55,178 nt of DNA. Origin: a bacterium (GTDB taxonomy: Bacteria > Auribacterota > Tritonobacteria > UBA1439). Numbering within the stretch: position 1 is the first letter of the stretch; the number at the start of each line of letters is the position of its first letter. The notes beneath the pieces were generated by a model. It did no database searches. It was not told the DNA's origin and saw only the letters and a list, made by a program, of their open reading frames with translations. Where the stretch lies: positions 1 to 55,178 of the forward strand of contig JAQUPF010000015.1 of NCBI GenBank assembly GCA_028716845.1. Reading direction: 5' to 3'. Position numbers and translations under genes: made by a program. Below are positions 34,551-44,186 of the stretch, in pieces.

Positions 34551-35096
34551 ATGTCGAGGATAGGGAAGAAGCCGATTGCGGTCGCCGCCGGCGTCCGGGT
34601 GGCGATCGACGGGCGGGCGGTCGAGGTGAAGGGGGCGAAGGGGACGCTCGGCCTGCGCCTGCCGGAGGGGATCTCCGTCCGGCAGGAGGGCGGGCAGCTC
34701 GCCGTGACGTGCGCCCCGGGGCTGAAGAAGGGGGGCGCGCTCCACGGGACCATGCGGACGCTCATCGCCAACATGGTGCGGGGCGTCTCGGAGGGGTACG
34801 AGAAGACGCTCCAGGTCGTCGGCGTCGGCTACAAGATCAAGGTGGAGGGGGACACGCTCACCCTCCAGCTCGGCTACTCGCACCCGATCGAGTTCCCGAT
34901 CCCCGCGGGGATCTCCATCGTCCCGGGCAAGGAGAACACCCTCACCGTCTCGGGGTGCGACAAGCAGGCCGTCGGGCAGGTCGCCGCCACGATCCGCGGC
35001 TTCGCGCCCCCCGAGCCGTACAAGGGGAAGGGGATCCGCTACAGGGACGAGCGGGTGCGCCGCAAGGCGGGCAAGGCGGTGGCCGCCGCCTCGTGA
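34551..35096 (+). CDS. rplF: 50S ribosomal protein L6
   Basis: A 181-residue two-domain protein near the factor-binding site. It begins MSRIGKKPIAVAAGV. It contains GTMRTLIANMVRGVSEGYEK, the GVGYK strand, LGYSHPIEFPIPAGI and the terminal EPYKGKGIRYRDERVRRKAG. Standard length and place. Confidence 0.98.
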   Translation: MSRIGKKPIAVAAGVRVAIDGRAVEVKGAKGTLGLRLPEGISVRQEGGQLAVTCAPGLKKGGALHGTMRTLIANMVRGVSEGYEKTLQVVGVGYKIKVEGDTLTLQLGYSHPIEFPIPAGISIVPGKENTLTVSGCDKQAVGQVAATIRGFAPPEPYKGKGIRYRDERVRRKAGKAVAAAS

Positions 35097-35123
35097 CCGG
35101 CGGGCGGATGAGGATGCGATGCC

Positions 35124-35483
35124 ATGAAACGAAAGGCGATGACACGGTGGCGGCGGAAGATGCGGGTGCGCGCGAAGATCGCGGGCACGGCGGAGCGGCC
35201 GCGGCTGACCGTCTCGAGGAGCTCCTCCCACATCTACGCGCAGCTGGTCGACGACCGGGCCGGCAGGACGATCGCGGCGGTCTCGTCGCTGTCGCCGTCG
35301 TGCAGGGAACGGCTCCGGGCGCTCGGGAAGACGGACGCCGCGCGGGAGGTCGGGGGCCTCATCGCGGAGATCGCGAAGGGGAAGGGGATCGGGGCGGTCG
35401 TATTCGACCGGGGGTCGTACCGTTACCACGGGCGGGTGCGCGCCCTCGCGGAGGGTGCGCGGGGCGGCGGGCTCCGGTTCTGA
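35124..35483 (+). CDS. rplR: 50S ribosomal protein L18
   Basis: A 119-residue 5S rRNA-binding protein. It has [40 protein letters not shown] and the C-terminal [20 protein letters not shown]. The N-terminus is rich in Arg/Lys, as expected. Confidence 0.97.
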   Translation: MKRKAMTRWRRKMRVRAKIAGTAERPRLTVSRSSSHIYAQLVDDRAGRTIAAVSSLSPSCRERLRALGKTDAAREVGGLIAEIAKGKGIGAVVFDRGSYRYHGRVRALAEGARGGGLRF

Positions 35484-35525
35484 CCGCGCCGGCGGGGGCC
35501 GGACACCATCGCAAAGGAGGGTCGG

Positions 35526-36011
35526 GTGGCGGAGAGACGGGGGACGATCACGACGGACGCCGACGAGAAGGTCGTCAGCATCAACCGGTGCGCCAAGGTC
35601 GTCAAGGGCGGGCGCCGCTTCAGCTTCAGCGCGCTCGTCGTGTACGGCGACCGGAACGGGAGGGTGGGCTACGGCTTCGGCAAGGCGAAGGAGATCGCCG
35701 AGGCGATCCGGAAGGCCTCCGAGGCGGCGCGAAAGCAGTCGTTGTACGTGCCCCGGCACGGCACGACCATCCCGCACGAGACGGTCGGCACCTACGGGGG
35801 CGCCCGCGTCCTGCTGAAGCCCGCGTCGCCCGGCACCGGCATCATCGCCGGCGCGGGGATGCGGATCGTGCTGAGCCTCGCGGGGGTCAAGGACGTGCTC
35901 GCGAAATCGATCCGATCCCGGAACCCGATCAACGTCGTCAAGGCCACCTTCGACGCGCTCGGCCGGCTGCGGACGCGGGAGCATATCATGCAGATGCGGG
36001 GGCTCGAGTAA
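35526..36011 (+). CDS. rpsE: 30S ribosomal protein S5
   Basis: A 161-residue decoding-fidelity protein with a GTG start preceded by AAAGGAGGGTC. It shows [40 protein letters not shown] and [14 protein letters not shown]. It is followed after one base by rplO; the usual rpmD (L30) between them is absent. Confidence 0.97.
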   Translation: MAERRGTITTDADEKVVSINRCAKVVKGGRRFSFSALVVYGDRNGRVGYGFGKAKEIAEAIRKASEAARKQSLYVPRHGTTIPHETVGTYGGARVLLKPASPGTGIIAGAGMRIVLSLAGVKDVLAKSIRSRNPINVVKATFDALGRLRTREHIMQMRGLE

Positions 36012-36012
36012 G

Positions 36013-36489
36013 GTGAGACTCCATCGGCTGGGGACGAACCCGGGCGCGCGAAAGAGGCGGAAGCGCGTCGGGCGCGGGCCCGGTTCCGGGCACGGCAAGA
36101 CGAGCTGCCGGGGCCACAAGGGGCAGAAGGCCCGCTCCGGCGGGGGGGTCCGGCCCGGTTTCGAGGGCGGCCAGATGCCGCTCGTCCGGCGGATCCCGAA
36201 GCGGGGCTTCCGCGGGCCCCGCCGGGTGCGGCCGGAGCCGGTCAACGTGGGCGCCCTCAACCGCTTCGATGAGGGGAGCGTCGTGGACCGGGCAGCGCTC
36301 CGCGCCCGCGGGCTCATACGGAAGAGCGACGCGGCCGTCAAGGTCCTCGGCGAGGGGGAGCTCGGGAGGCGGCTCGAGGTCGTCGCGGACGCCTTCAGCG
36401 CCTCGGCGAGGAGGAAGATCGAGGGCGCCGGGGGCACGGCCAGGCTCGCCGGCGCGCCGGAGGGACGGGGCGAGGGGCGCACGGAATGA
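36013..36489 (+). CDS. rplO: 50S ribosomal protein L15
   Basis: A 158-residue 23S rRNA-binding protein with a GTG start one base after the rpsE stop. It has the glycine/arginine-rich N-terminus (KRVGRGPGSGHGKTSCRGHK, then GFEGGQMPLVRRIPKRGF) and the C-terminal helix and strand. Its stop overlaps the secY start as ATGA. Confidence 0.97.
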   Translation: MRLHRLGTNPGARKRRKRVGRGPGSGHGKTSCRGHKGQKARSGGGVRPGFEGGQMPLVRRIPKRGFRGPRRVRPEPVNVGALNRFDEGSVVDRAALRARGLIRKSDAAVKVLGEGELGRRLEVVADAFSASARRKIEGAGGTARLAGAPEGRGEGRTE

Positions 36490-37814
36490 TCAGCGCGTTC
36501 AGGAACATCTTCAAGATCGGCGAGCTCAGGAGCCGCATCCTGTTCACGCTCGCGCTCCTCATCGTCTACCGCCTCGGCACCTACGTCCCGACGCCCGGCG
36601 TCGACGCGCGGGAGCTCAGCGACTTCTTCCGGACGCTCACGCAGGACACCGGGGCCAACCTCTTCGGCCTCATGAACATGTTTTCGGGCGGGGCGCTGAG
36701 CCAGTGCACCATCTTCGCCCTCGGCATCATGCCCTACATCAGCGCCTCGATCATCCTCCAGCTCCTCACCGCCGTCGTCCCCACGCTCGAGCGGCTCGCG
36801 AAGGAGGGGGAGACGGGCCGCCGGAAGATCAACCAGTACACCAGGTACGGCACCGTCCTCCTCTGCCTCTTCCAGGCCGGCATGATCACGCGGTTCCTCG
36901 AGAACCCGGCGAACTTCCAGGGGCGGGTCATCATCCCGAACCCGGGCTGGGGGACGCGCCTCCTGGTCATGATCACCATCACGGCCGGGACGGTGTTCAT
37001 CATGTGGCTCGGCGAGCAGATCACCGAGAACGGGATCGGGAACGGGATCTCCCTCATCATCACGGCGGGAATCATCTCGCGGCTGCCGAGCGCCGGCTAC
37101 GAGGTGTACGAGCGCGTCCGGATGGGGGACATGCGGCCCTACGCCGTCGCGGGGATGGCGATCCTCATGGCGCTCGTGATCGCCGCCGTGGTGCTCGTGA
37201 CCGAGGGGCAGCGCCGCATCCCGATCCAGCGGCCGAAGCAGATCCGCGGCAGGAAGATCTACAGTGCCCAGAGCACGTATATCCCGCTCCGGGTGAACCA
37301 GGCGGGGGTCATCCCGATCATCTTCGCCTCCTCCATCCTCCTCTTCCCCGCCACCATCGGCGGCTTCGTCCAGGCGGAGTGGCTCCGCGCGCTCATGGGC
37401 ATGCTCACGCCGGGCGCCGCCCTCTACATCCTCCTCGAGGTCATCCTCATCATCTTCTTCTGCTACTTCTACACGGCGATCACCTTCAACCCGATCGACC
37501 TCGCGGAGAACATGAAGAAGAGCGGGGCGTTCGTTCCCGGCATCAGGCCGGGCAGGCCGACCGCCGACTTCTTCGAGCGGGTGATGAACCGGATCACGCT
37601 CCCCGGGGCGATCTTCCTGGCGGCGATCGCCGTGACGCCCAGCGTCATCGCGAGCTACATGAACGTGAGCTACACGATCTCGCAGTTCTTCGGCGGCACC
37701 GGCCTGCTCATCATCGTCGGGGTCATGCTCGACACGATGCGGCAGGTCGAGTCGCATCTCGTCATGCGGCACTACGAGGGATTCATGCGGAAGGGGAGGG
37801 TGCGGGGGCGCTAG
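36486..37814 (+). CDS. secY: Preprotein translocase subunit SecY
   Basis: A 442-residue polytopic inner-membrane protein that forms the Sec channel; about ten membrane helices. It has RILFTLALLIVYRLGTYVPT, the plug region GGALSQCTIFALGIMPYISA, QITENGIGNGISLIITAGII, and the cytosolic loop YIPLRVNQAGVIPIIFASSI. It is coupled to rplO by ATGA. SecE is encoded at 12556; SecG is not in the window. Confidence 0.98.
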   Translation: MISAFRNIFKIGELRSRILFTLALLIVYRLGTYVPTPGVDARELSDFFRTLTQDTGANLFGLMNMFSGGALSQCTIFALGIMPYISASIILQLLTAVVPTLERLAKEGETGRRKINQYTRYGTVLLCLFQAGMITRFLENPANFQGRVIIPNPGWGTRLLVMITITAGTVFIMWLGEQITENGIGNGISLIITAGIISRLPSAGYEVYERVRMGDMRPYAVAGMAILMALVIAAVVLVTEGQRRIPIQRPKQIRGRKIYSAQSTYIPLRVNQAGVIPIIFASSILLFPATIGGFVQAEWLRALMGMLTPGAALYILLEVILIIFFCYFYTAITFNPIDLAENMKKSGAFVPGIRPGRPTADFFERVMNRITLPGAIFLAAIAVTPSVIASYMNVSYTISQFFGGTGLLIIVGVMLDTMRQVESHLVMRHYEGFMRKGRVRGR

Positions 37815-37835
37815 GTCGGGCCGGCCGCGGACGGC

Positions 37836-38486
37836 ATGCGATTGATACTGCTCGGGCCGCCGGGTGCGGGCAAGGGCTCGCAGGCGAAGGTGCTGAAGGA
37901 GAGGTTCGGCGTGCCGCACATCTCGACGGGGGACATGTTCCGGGACGCCGCCGCGCGCGGCACCGAGCTCGGAAGGACCGCCCACGACCTCTACTGGGGC
38001 CGGGGCAGGCTCGTCCCCGACGACGTGACGGTGGGGCTCGTCCGGGAACGGCTCGCGCGCGACGACTGCCGCGCGGGGTTCATCCTGGACGGGTTCCCGA
38101 GGACGCACCGCCAGGCGGAGATGCTCGACACGCTCCTCGCCGAGCGGGGGCAGCCGCTCGACAGGGTCATCTACATGAAGACGTCGCGGGAGGTGATCCT
38201 CCAGCGGCTGGGCGGGCGGCGGGTGTGCCGGTCCTGCGGGGCGAACTACCACGTCGTCAACATGGCGCCCCGGGTCGAGGGGACGTGCGACGCCTGCGGC
38301 GGCGCCCTCGAGCGCCGGCCGGACGACGCCGACGAGACGATCCTCGAGCGGCTGCGCGTCTACGAGGAGCAGACGGCGCCGCTCGTGGCGTACTACGGGG
38401 AGCGGGGCCTCCTCTCGACCGTCGACAGCGACACCCCCGTGGAGGGGACCCACGCCCAGGTCATGCGGGCGCTCGGGGAGCGATGA
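37836..38486 (+). CDS. adk: Adenylate kinase
   Basis: A 216-residue nucleoside monophosphate kinase (ATP + AMP to 2 ADP). The P loop is [16 protein letters not shown], the AMP site is [11 protein letters not shown], and [16 protein letters not shown] is present. The lid domain is the long zinc form (CRSCGANYH, then CDACGG). Its stop overlaps the map start as ATGA. Standard secY-adk-map order. Confidence 0.97.
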   Translation: MRLILLGPPGAGKGSQAKVLKERFGVPHISTGDMFRDAAARGTELGRTAHDLYWGRGRLVPDDVTVGLVRERLARDDCRAGFILDGFPRTHRQAEMLDTLLAERGQPLDRVIYMKTSREVILQRLGGRRVCRSCGANYHVVNMAPRVEGTCDACGGALERRPDDADETILERLRVYEEQTAPLVAYYGERGLLSTVDSDTPVEGTHAQVMRALGER

Positions 38487-39244
38487 TCATCATCAAGTCG
38501 GCGCGCGAGATCGAGAAGATGCGCGAGAGCTGCCGGATCGCCGCGGAGGTCATGGAGGCGCTCGAGCGGATGGTCGCCCCGGGTCTCGAGACCGGCGCGC
38601 TCGACCGCGCCGCCGCCGATCTCATCAGCCGCCGGGGGGGGCGGTCGGCGTTCAAGGGGTACCGGGGCTACCCCGCGCACATCTGCGTCTCGGTCAACGA
38701 GGCGGTCGTCCACGGGATCCCCGGCGGGCGGGCGCTCGCGGAGGGAGACATCGTGAGCATCGACGTCGGCGTCGAGCGCGACGGCTACTACGGCGACATG
38801 GCGCGCACGATCCCGGTCGGCGGGACGAACGGCGAGCGGGCGCGCCTCATCGAGGTGACCCGCCTCGCGCTCGAGGAGTCGGTCGCGATGGCGCGCGCCG
38901 GCGGCCGGCTCTCCGACATCTCGCACGCGATCGAGCGCCGGGCGACCGCGGGCGGCTACGCCGTCGTCCGGGAGTACGTGGGGCACGGGATCGGGTCGCG
39001 GCTGCACGAGGATCCGCAGATCCCGAACTACGGCCCCCCGCACACCGGCCCGCGCCTGAAGGCGGGGATGACGCTCGCCGTCGAGGCGATGGTGAACATG
39101 GGGGGCGCCGCCGTGCGGCTCCTGTCGGACGGCTGGACGGTCGTCACGCGGGACCGGGCGGCCTCGGCGCACTTCGAGGACACGGTCGCCGTCACGGAGG
39201 ACGGCCCCGAGATACTGACATGCCCAAGAAGGAAGATGCGATAA
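38483..39244 (+). CDS. map: Methionine aminopeptidase, type I
   Basis: A 253-residue metallopeptidase that removes the N-terminal methionine. The start at 38483 overlaps adk as ATGA. Metal and substrate residues appear in [55 protein letters not shown], the glutamate of [13 protein letters not shown], and the terminal [17 protein letters not shown]. It overlaps infA by 25 bases. Confidence 0.97.
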   Translation: MIIIKSAREIEKMRESCRIAAEVMEALERMVAPGLETGALDRAAADLISRRGGRSAFKGYRGYPAHICVSVNEAVVHGIPGGRALAEGDIVSIDVGVERDGYYGDMARTIPVGGTNGERARLIEVTRLALEESVAMARAGGRLSDISHAIERRATAGGYAVVREYVGHGIGSRLHEDPQIPNYGPPHTGPRLKAGMTLAVEAMVNMGGAAVRLLSDGWTVVTRDRAASAHFEDTVAVTEDGPEILTCPRRKMR

Positions 39245-39441
39245 GAATCGAGGGGGTCGTGGCGGAGGTCCTGCCCAACACCATGTTCCGGGTGGACCTC
39301 CGGAACGGGCACCGTGTGCTCGCGCACATATCAGGGAGGATGCGGATGCACTTCATCAGGATCCTCCCGGGCGACAAGGTGCTCATCGAGATGTCGCCGT
39401 ACGACCTCACGAAGGCAAGGATCGTGTACCGCGTGAAGTGA
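39220..39441 (+). CDS. infA: Translation initiation factor IF-1
   Basis: A 73-residue OB-fold protein that binds the 30S A site. It has [40 protein letters not shown] and [20 protein letters not shown]. It starts inside the end of map, an overlap of 25 bases. Confidence 0.97.
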   Translation: MPKKEDAIRIEGVVAEVLPNTMFRVDLRNGHRVLAHISGRMRMHFIRILPGDKVLIEMSPYDLTKARIVYRVK

Positions 39442-39472
39442 GCGGTGCGCGCGGAGGGGGGCCGGTCTGACG

Positions 39473-39586
39473 ATGAAGGTGAGAGCGTCGGTCAAGCGGG
39501 TATGCGAGAAGTGCAAGATCGTGCGCCGCAAGGGGGTCGTGCGCGTCATCTGCGTCAACCTGCGGCACAAGCAGCGGCAGGGCTGA
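39473..39586 (+). CDS. rpmJ: 50S ribosomal protein L36
   Basis: A 37-residue protein of the zinc-binding L36 form. It reads [20 protein letters not shown] and ends with a third cysteine and a histidine ([13 protein letters not shown]), the usual CxxC, C and H ligands. Canonical place between infA and rpsM. Confidence 0.96.
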   Translation: MKVRASVKRVCEKCKIVRRKGVVRVICVNLRHKQRQG

Positions 39587-39622
39587 CGGCGGGCGCTCGT
39601 TTCCCATGAGAGGGGTCCGGAT

Positions 39623-40018
39623 ATGCCGAGGATAGTCGGGGTGGATGTGCCGAAGGACAAGCGGATCGGGGTCGCGCTCACGTACATCTACGGGATCGGT
39701 CCGTCCGTCTCGGCGAGGATCCTCGCCGCGGCGGGCATCAGCCCCGCGACGAGGGCGAAGGACCTCACCGAGGAGGAGATCGCGAAGATCACCTCGGTGA
39801 TCCAGGCCGGCCACCGGGTGGAGGGGGATCTCCGCCGGGAGGTCTCGCAGAACATCAAGCGGCTCATGACGATCGGCTCCTACCGCGGCATCCGCCACCG
39901 GCGCGGGCTGCCGGTGCGCGGCCAGCGGACGAGCACGAACGCCCGCACGCGGAAGGGCCCGCGGCGGACGGTCGGGGTCAGGCGGAAGGCGGCGGTCAAG
40001 AAGCAGGGCGCTGCGTGA
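39623..40018 (+). CDS. rpsM: 30S ribosomal protein S13
   Basis: A 131-residue 30S head protein contacting the P-site tRNA. It has [26 protein letters not shown], and the C-terminal basic part [20 protein letters not shown]. Standard length and place. Confidence 0.97.
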   Translation: MPRIVGVDVPKDKRIGVALTYIYGIGPSVSARILAAAGISPATRAKDLTEEEIAKITSVIQAGHRVEGDLRREVSQNIKRLMTIGSYRGIRHRRGLPVRGQRTSTNARTRKGPRRTVGVRRKAAVKKQGAA

Positions 40019-40051
40019 CGCCGTCCTGCGTGACCTGAGAGGGAACGGACG

Positions 40052-40459
<408 letters not shown>

Positions 40460-40478
40460 GAGGGAGGCGGGAAACAGC

Positions 40479-41105
40479 ATGGCGCGATACACGGGTCCGG
40501 TGTGCCGGCTCTGCCGGCAGGAGGGGATGAAGCTGTTCCTGAAGGGGAACAGGTGCGAGACGGCCCGCTGCGCGATCGACCGCGGCCGGCCGATCCCCGG
40601 CGCGCACGGCACGAGGCGCCGGAAGATATCGCCGTACGCGGAGCAGCTCCGGGAGAAGCAGCGGCTGCGCCGCCTCTACGGCCTCATGGAGCGCCAGTTC
40701 CGCATCACCTTCCTGCGGGCGCAGCGGCGGAAGGGGATCACCGGGGACAACCTCCTCAAGCTGCTCGAGACGAGGCTCGACAACGTCGTCTTCCGCCTCG
40801 GCTTCGGCGCCTCGCGGGCCCAGGCCCGCCAGATGGTGCAGCACGGGCACTTCTCGATCGGCGCCCGGCCGGTCGACCGGCCGTCATACCAGGTGCGGGC
40901 GGGACAGGTGATCCGGGTGAAGGCAAAGGAGCGGTGCCGGGCCGCCGCGACGAGGAATCTCGAGATGACCGTCAAGCGCGAGATCCCCGCCTGGCTCTCC
41001 CTCGACCGGCAGGAGTTGAAGGGGCAGGTCGTCCGGCTGCCGGAGCGGGCGGACATCACCATCCCGGTGAACGAGCAGCTCGTGGTGGAGCTCTATTCCA
41101 AGTGA
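40479..41105 (+). CDS. rpsD: 30S ribosomal protein S4
   Basis: A 208-residue 16S rRNA assembly protein. The N-terminal zinc-type cysteines are C9, C12, C26 and C31 (CRLCRQ, then CETARC). The core has YGLMERQFRITFLRAQRRKG, NLLKLLETRLDNVVFRLGFG and SRAQARQMVQHGHF. In E. coli S4 represses the alpha operon; no site was confirmed here. Confidence 0.97.
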   Translation: MARYTGPVCRLCRQEGMKLFLKGNRCETARCAIDRGRPIPGAHGTRRRKISPYAEQLREKQRLRRLYGLMERQFRITFLRAQRRKGITGDNLLKLLETRLDNVVFRLGFGASRAQARQMVQHGHFSIGARPVDRPSYQVRAGQVIRVKAKERCRAAATRNLEMTVKREIPAWLSLDRQELKGQVVRLPERADITIPVNEQLVVELYSK

Positions 41106-41160
41106 CGGTGCCCCCCGGAGCGGGGGCGCGCGAAGAGGCCGATCAAGCGAGGTGAGCGCC

Positions 41161-42159
41161 ATGGTGATACGCATGGGGAAGTTCGAGATGCCGAAGCGGT
41201 TGCTGCGGGCGGATGAGCCGGAGAGCGACACGTACGCGAAGTTCATCGCGGAGCCGTTCGAGCGGGGGTACGGGCACACGCTCGGCAACGCCCTGCGGCG
41301 GGTCCTCCTCTCCTCCCTGGAGGGGGCGGCGGTCACCTCGCTGCGGATCGGGGGGGTGCTGCACGAGTTCGACACGATCGACGGGGTGGTCGAGGACGTG
41401 ACGGAGATCATCCTCAACATCAAGAAGATCCTCTTCATCTCCCACAGCAGGGAGCCGAAGAAGGTGGCGCTCAAGGTGAAGCGGAAGGGGGAGGTCACCG
41501 CCGGCGACATCACCACCGACGGCACGGTCGAGGTCGTCAACCCCGACCACCACATCGCGCTCCTCAACAAGGAGACCGAGCTCGACATGGAGATGGAGGT
41601 CGAGATCGGCAGGGGCTACCGCCCCGCGGAGGGGAACAAGCGGGAGGGGCAGCCGATCGGGATCATCCCCGTCGACTCCGTCTTCACCCCGGTGACGCGG
41701 GTCGCGTACCGCGTCGAGGAAACGCGCGTGGGGCGCATCACCGACTACGACCGGCTGCTGCTCGAGGTGTGGACGGACGGCAGGATCAAGCCGGAGGACG
41801 CGCTCATCCAGTCCTCCCTCATCCTCCGCGAGCACCTGAACGTCTTCGTGGACTACGAGAAGCACTCGATCAGGCTCGACGAGCAGGAGAAGGCCGCGGA
41901 GGAGATCCAGCGGGAGCGCGATCTCGAGCGCATCCTCGCCACCTCGATCGACGAGATCGAGTTCTCCGTCCGCGCCTCCAACGTCATCAAGGCGGCCGGC
42001 ATCGGGACGATCGGCGACCTGGTGGTGAAGTCCGAGGCCGAGATGCTGAAGTACAGGAACTTCGGCAAGAAGTCGCTCGACGAGATCAGGCAGAAGCTCG
42101 CCGGCTACGGCCTGACGCTCGGCATGACGCTCCCGGCGATCCGGGCGGAACTGGAGTAG
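41161..42159 (+). CDS. rpoA: DNA-directed RNA polymerase subunit alpha
   Basis: A 332-residue assembly platform of RNA polymerase. The ATG at 41161 has GAGGTG at the right distance; a GTG at 41152 would add three residues. The N-terminal dimerisation domain has FIAEPFERGYGHTLGNALRR and VLLSSLEGAAVTSLRI. The C-terminal domain, which binds UP elements and activators, has IGTIGDLVVKSEAEMLKYRN and FGKKSLDEIRQKL. Confidence 0.97.
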   Translation: MVIRMGKFEMPKRLLRADEPESDTYAKFIAEPFERGYGHTLGNALRRVLLSSLEGAAVTSLRIGGVLHEFDTIDGVVEDVTEIILNIKKILFISHSREPKKVALKVKRKGEVTAGDITTDGTVEVVNPDHHIALLNKETELDMEMEVEIGRGYRPAEGNKREGQPIGIIPVDSVFTPVTRVAYRVEETRVGRITDYDRLLLEVWTDGRIKPEDALIQSSLILREHLNVFVDYEKHSIRLDEQEKAAEEIQRERDLERILATSIDEIEFSVRASNVIKAAGIGTIGDLVVKSEAEMLKYRNFGKKSLDEIRQKLAGYGLTLGMTLPAIRAELE

Positions 42160-42188
42160 GCCCCCGGGGGGAAGGGACGAGGGAAGGC

Positions 42189-42602
42189 ATGAGGCACAGG
42201 AAACGGACGCTCAAGCTCAACAGGAAGCCGGCGCACCTCCGCGCGATGCTCGCGAACGCCGTCTCGAGTCTCGTGAAGGCGGAGCGGATCCGGACCACGG
42301 AGGGGCGCGCGCGCGCCGTCTGCCGGATGGCGGAGCGGATGGTCACCCTCGCCAAGCGGGGCGACCTCCACGGCAGGCGGCTCGCCCTCGCCGAGCTGCG
42401 CGACCGGGAGGCCGTCGCGCGCCTCTTCGGCGTCCTGGGGCCGCGCTACGCGGAGCGGGCGGGCGGCTACACCCGCATCATCAAGGCCGATTTCCGGAAG
42501 GGCGACGGCGCGCCGATGGCCGTCTGCGAAATGGTCGACACGCCGGTCCCGGTGCGGGTGCGGAAGCGGAAGAAGGACGAGGACAGGAAGAAGAGGGCCT
42601 GA
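42189..42602 (+). CDS. rplQ: 50S ribosomal protein L17
   Basis: A 137-residue protein at the tunnel exit and the last gene of the alpha operon. It has MRHRKRTLKLNRKPAHLRAM, LANAVSSLVKAERIRTT, GGYTRIIKADFRKGDGAPMA and MVDTPV. No terminator is visible in the 41 bases before moaC, so read-through is likely. Confidence 0.97.
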   Translation: MRHRKRTLKLNRKPAHLRAMLANAVSSLVKAERIRTTEGRARAVCRMAERMVTLAKRGDLHGRRLALAELRDREAVARLFGVLGPRYAERAGGYTRIIKADFRKGDGAPMAVCEMVDTPVPVRVRKRKKDEDRKKRA

Positions 42603-42643
42603 CGACTCCCGGCGGCCGACGGGACACGCGGGGAAGGAATCCC

Positions 42644-43168
42644 GTGGCGAGAACGGTACCGCGCCAAGGCGCAAGGGGCCCCGCGCGCCGGCATCTGACG
42701 CACATCGACGGCGCCGGCCGGGCGCGCATGGTCGACGTGAGCCGCAAGCCGGAAACCCTCCGGCGGGCGGTGGCGCGGGGACGTGTCACCCTTCGCCCGC
42801 GCACCCTCGAACTCATCGCCCGCCGCGCCATCGCCAAGGGCGACGTGTTCAGCGCGGCGAGGATCGCCGGCATCATGGCCGCCAAGGGCGTCGGCACCAC
42901 CATCCCCCTCTGCCATCCGCTCTGCCTCGCGCACGCCGAAGTCGATTTCATTCCCCGCCCGGCCGGGCGCCGCGCCCGGATCGACATCGAGGCGAGCGCC
43001 TCAGTCGTCGGGAGAACGGGCGTCGAGATGGAGGCCCTCGCCGCCGTGGCGGCGGCGGCGCTGACGATCTACGACATGTGCAAGGCGGTGGACGACTCGA
43101 TGCGCATCACCGGCATACGGCTCGTCCGGAAGACGTCGGCCGCCGCGGGGGAGGCATCCGGCGCATGA
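42644..43168 (+). CDS. moaC: Cyclic pyranopterin monophosphate synthase
   Basis: Converts the 3',8-cyclo-GTP product of MoaA to cyclic pyranopterin monophosphate in molybdenum cofactor synthesis; 174 residues. The GTG start is preceded by GGAAGGA. Diagnostic blocks are HIDGAGRARMVDVSRKPETL, AKGDVFSAARIAGIMAAKGV, the active-site TTIPLCHPL, and EMEALAAVAAAALTIYDMCK with the catalytic lysine and KAVDDSMRI. It overlaps the next gene as ATGA. MoaA is not in the window. Confidence 0.96.
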   Translation: MARTVPRQGARGPARRHLTHIDGAGRARMVDVSRKPETLRRAVARGRVTLRPRTLELIARRAIAKGDVFSAARIAGIMAAKGVGTTIPLCHPLCLAHAEVDFIPRPAGRRARIDIEASASVVGRTGVEMEALAAVAAAALTIYDMCKAVDDSMRITGIRLVRKTSAAAGEASGA

Positions 43169-43641
43169 AGGGGCGATCGTCCGCGCGTCCCGCCGGCAGG
43201 GTCCGGTCCGTCAACGCGAGCGGGGGGAAAGGGGTGCCGAAGCGCCCGGTCCCGGCGGGGAGGCTCATCGCCGGGTGGGGACTCGCCGGGGACGCCCACG
43301 CGGGGCCGGGGCGGAAGCAGGTGAGCCTCCTCGCCTGGGAGCGCGCGCTCGAGATGCGCGCCCGCGGCGCGGGGGTGGAGTGCGGCTCGTTCGGCGAGAA
43401 CATCACCACGGAGGGGATCGACCTGGGGCGCCTCCGGGTCGGGGACCGGCTCCTCGTCGGCAGCGGCCCCGTCCTCGAGGTGCTGGAGATCGGGAAGAGC
43501 TGCCCGAGGCCGTGCGGCATCGCGCGCGCCGTCGGCTTCTGCATCATGCCGGAGGAGGGGGTCTTCTGCTCGGTGGTGGAGGGGGGCCCGGTCCGTGCCG
43601 GCGATCCGATTCGCCCCGCCGGCGGGGAGCGGCGCCGGTGA
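43165..43641 (+). CDS. MOSC-domain protein
   Basis: A 158-residue stand-alone MOSC domain, a fold associated with molybdenum-cofactor sulfuration or transfer. It has LAGDAHAGPGRKQVSLLAWE, the signature GSFGENITTEGID, LRVGDRLLVG, and the conserved cysteine in IGKSCPRPCGIARAVG. The start at 43165 overlaps moaC as ATGA, and the stop overlaps the next gene as GTGA, so the three genes are translationally coupled. The exact donor or acceptor is unknown. Confidence 0.9.
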   Translation: MKGRSSARPAGRVRSVNASGGKGVPKRPVPAGRLIAGWGLAGDAHAGPGRKQVSLLAWERALEMRARGAGVECGSFGENITTEGIDLGRLRVGDRLLVGSGPVLEVLEIGKSCPRPCGIARAVGFCIMPEEGVFCSVVEGGPVRAGDPIRPAGGERRR

Positions 43642-44168
43642 GGAGGGTCACGGTCGGCGTCGTCGTGGTGAGCGACCGCGCGGCGGCCGGCGTGCGCGAG
43701 GACGCCTGCGCGGCCGCCGTGGCCGGCGCGCTCCCCCGGCGGGCGGCGGCGGTCGTCGCGACGGCGATCGTCCCCGACGAGATCGCGGCGATCCGTCGGG
43801 CGGTGCGGGCGATGGCGGACCGGAAGGGCGTCGACGTCATCCTCACCGCGGGAGGCACCGGCATCGGGCCGCGGGACGTCACCCCGGAGGCGATCGGGCC
43901 GCTCCTCGACCGGCTGCTCCCGGGGATCGGGGAGTGCATGCGGATGCGGAGCGTCCGGTCCGTGCCGACGGCCGTCCTCTCGCGGGCGCTCGCCGGGACG
44001 AGGGGGGGGTCGATCGTCGTCGCCCTCCCCGGCAGCCCCCGCGGCGCGGCGGCGTGCCTTTCGCACGTCTGGCCGGCGCTCCCGCACGCCGTGGAGATCC
44101 TGCGGGGGCGGGCGGTCGAGTGCGCCGCCCGCGCGGCGCGGCGGCCGGCCGGCCGTCGGCGCCGGTGA
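43638..44168 (+). CDS. mog: MogA/MoaB-family molybdopterin adenylyltransferase
   Basis: A 176-residue protein from a GTG that overlaps the MOSC stop. It would activate molybdopterin by adenylation before metal insertion. Visible are VGVVVVSDRAAAGVREDACA, the strongly conserved ILTAGGTGIGPRDVTPEAI, and VVALPGSPRGAAACL. The ancestor is shared by MogA and MoaB, and sequence alone does not decide between them. The C-terminus is Ala/Arg-rich. Confidence 0.88.
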   Translation: MRRVTVGVVVVSDRAAAGVREDACAAAVAGALPRRAAAVVATAIVPDEIAAIRRAVRAMADRKGVDVILTAGGTGIGPRDVTPEAIGPLLDRLLPGIGECMRMRSVRSVPTAVLSRALAGTRGGSIVVALPGSPRGAAACLSHVWPALPHAVEILRGRAVECAARAARRPAGRRRR

Positions 44169-44186
44169 GCTGATCGGGAAGGTGCC

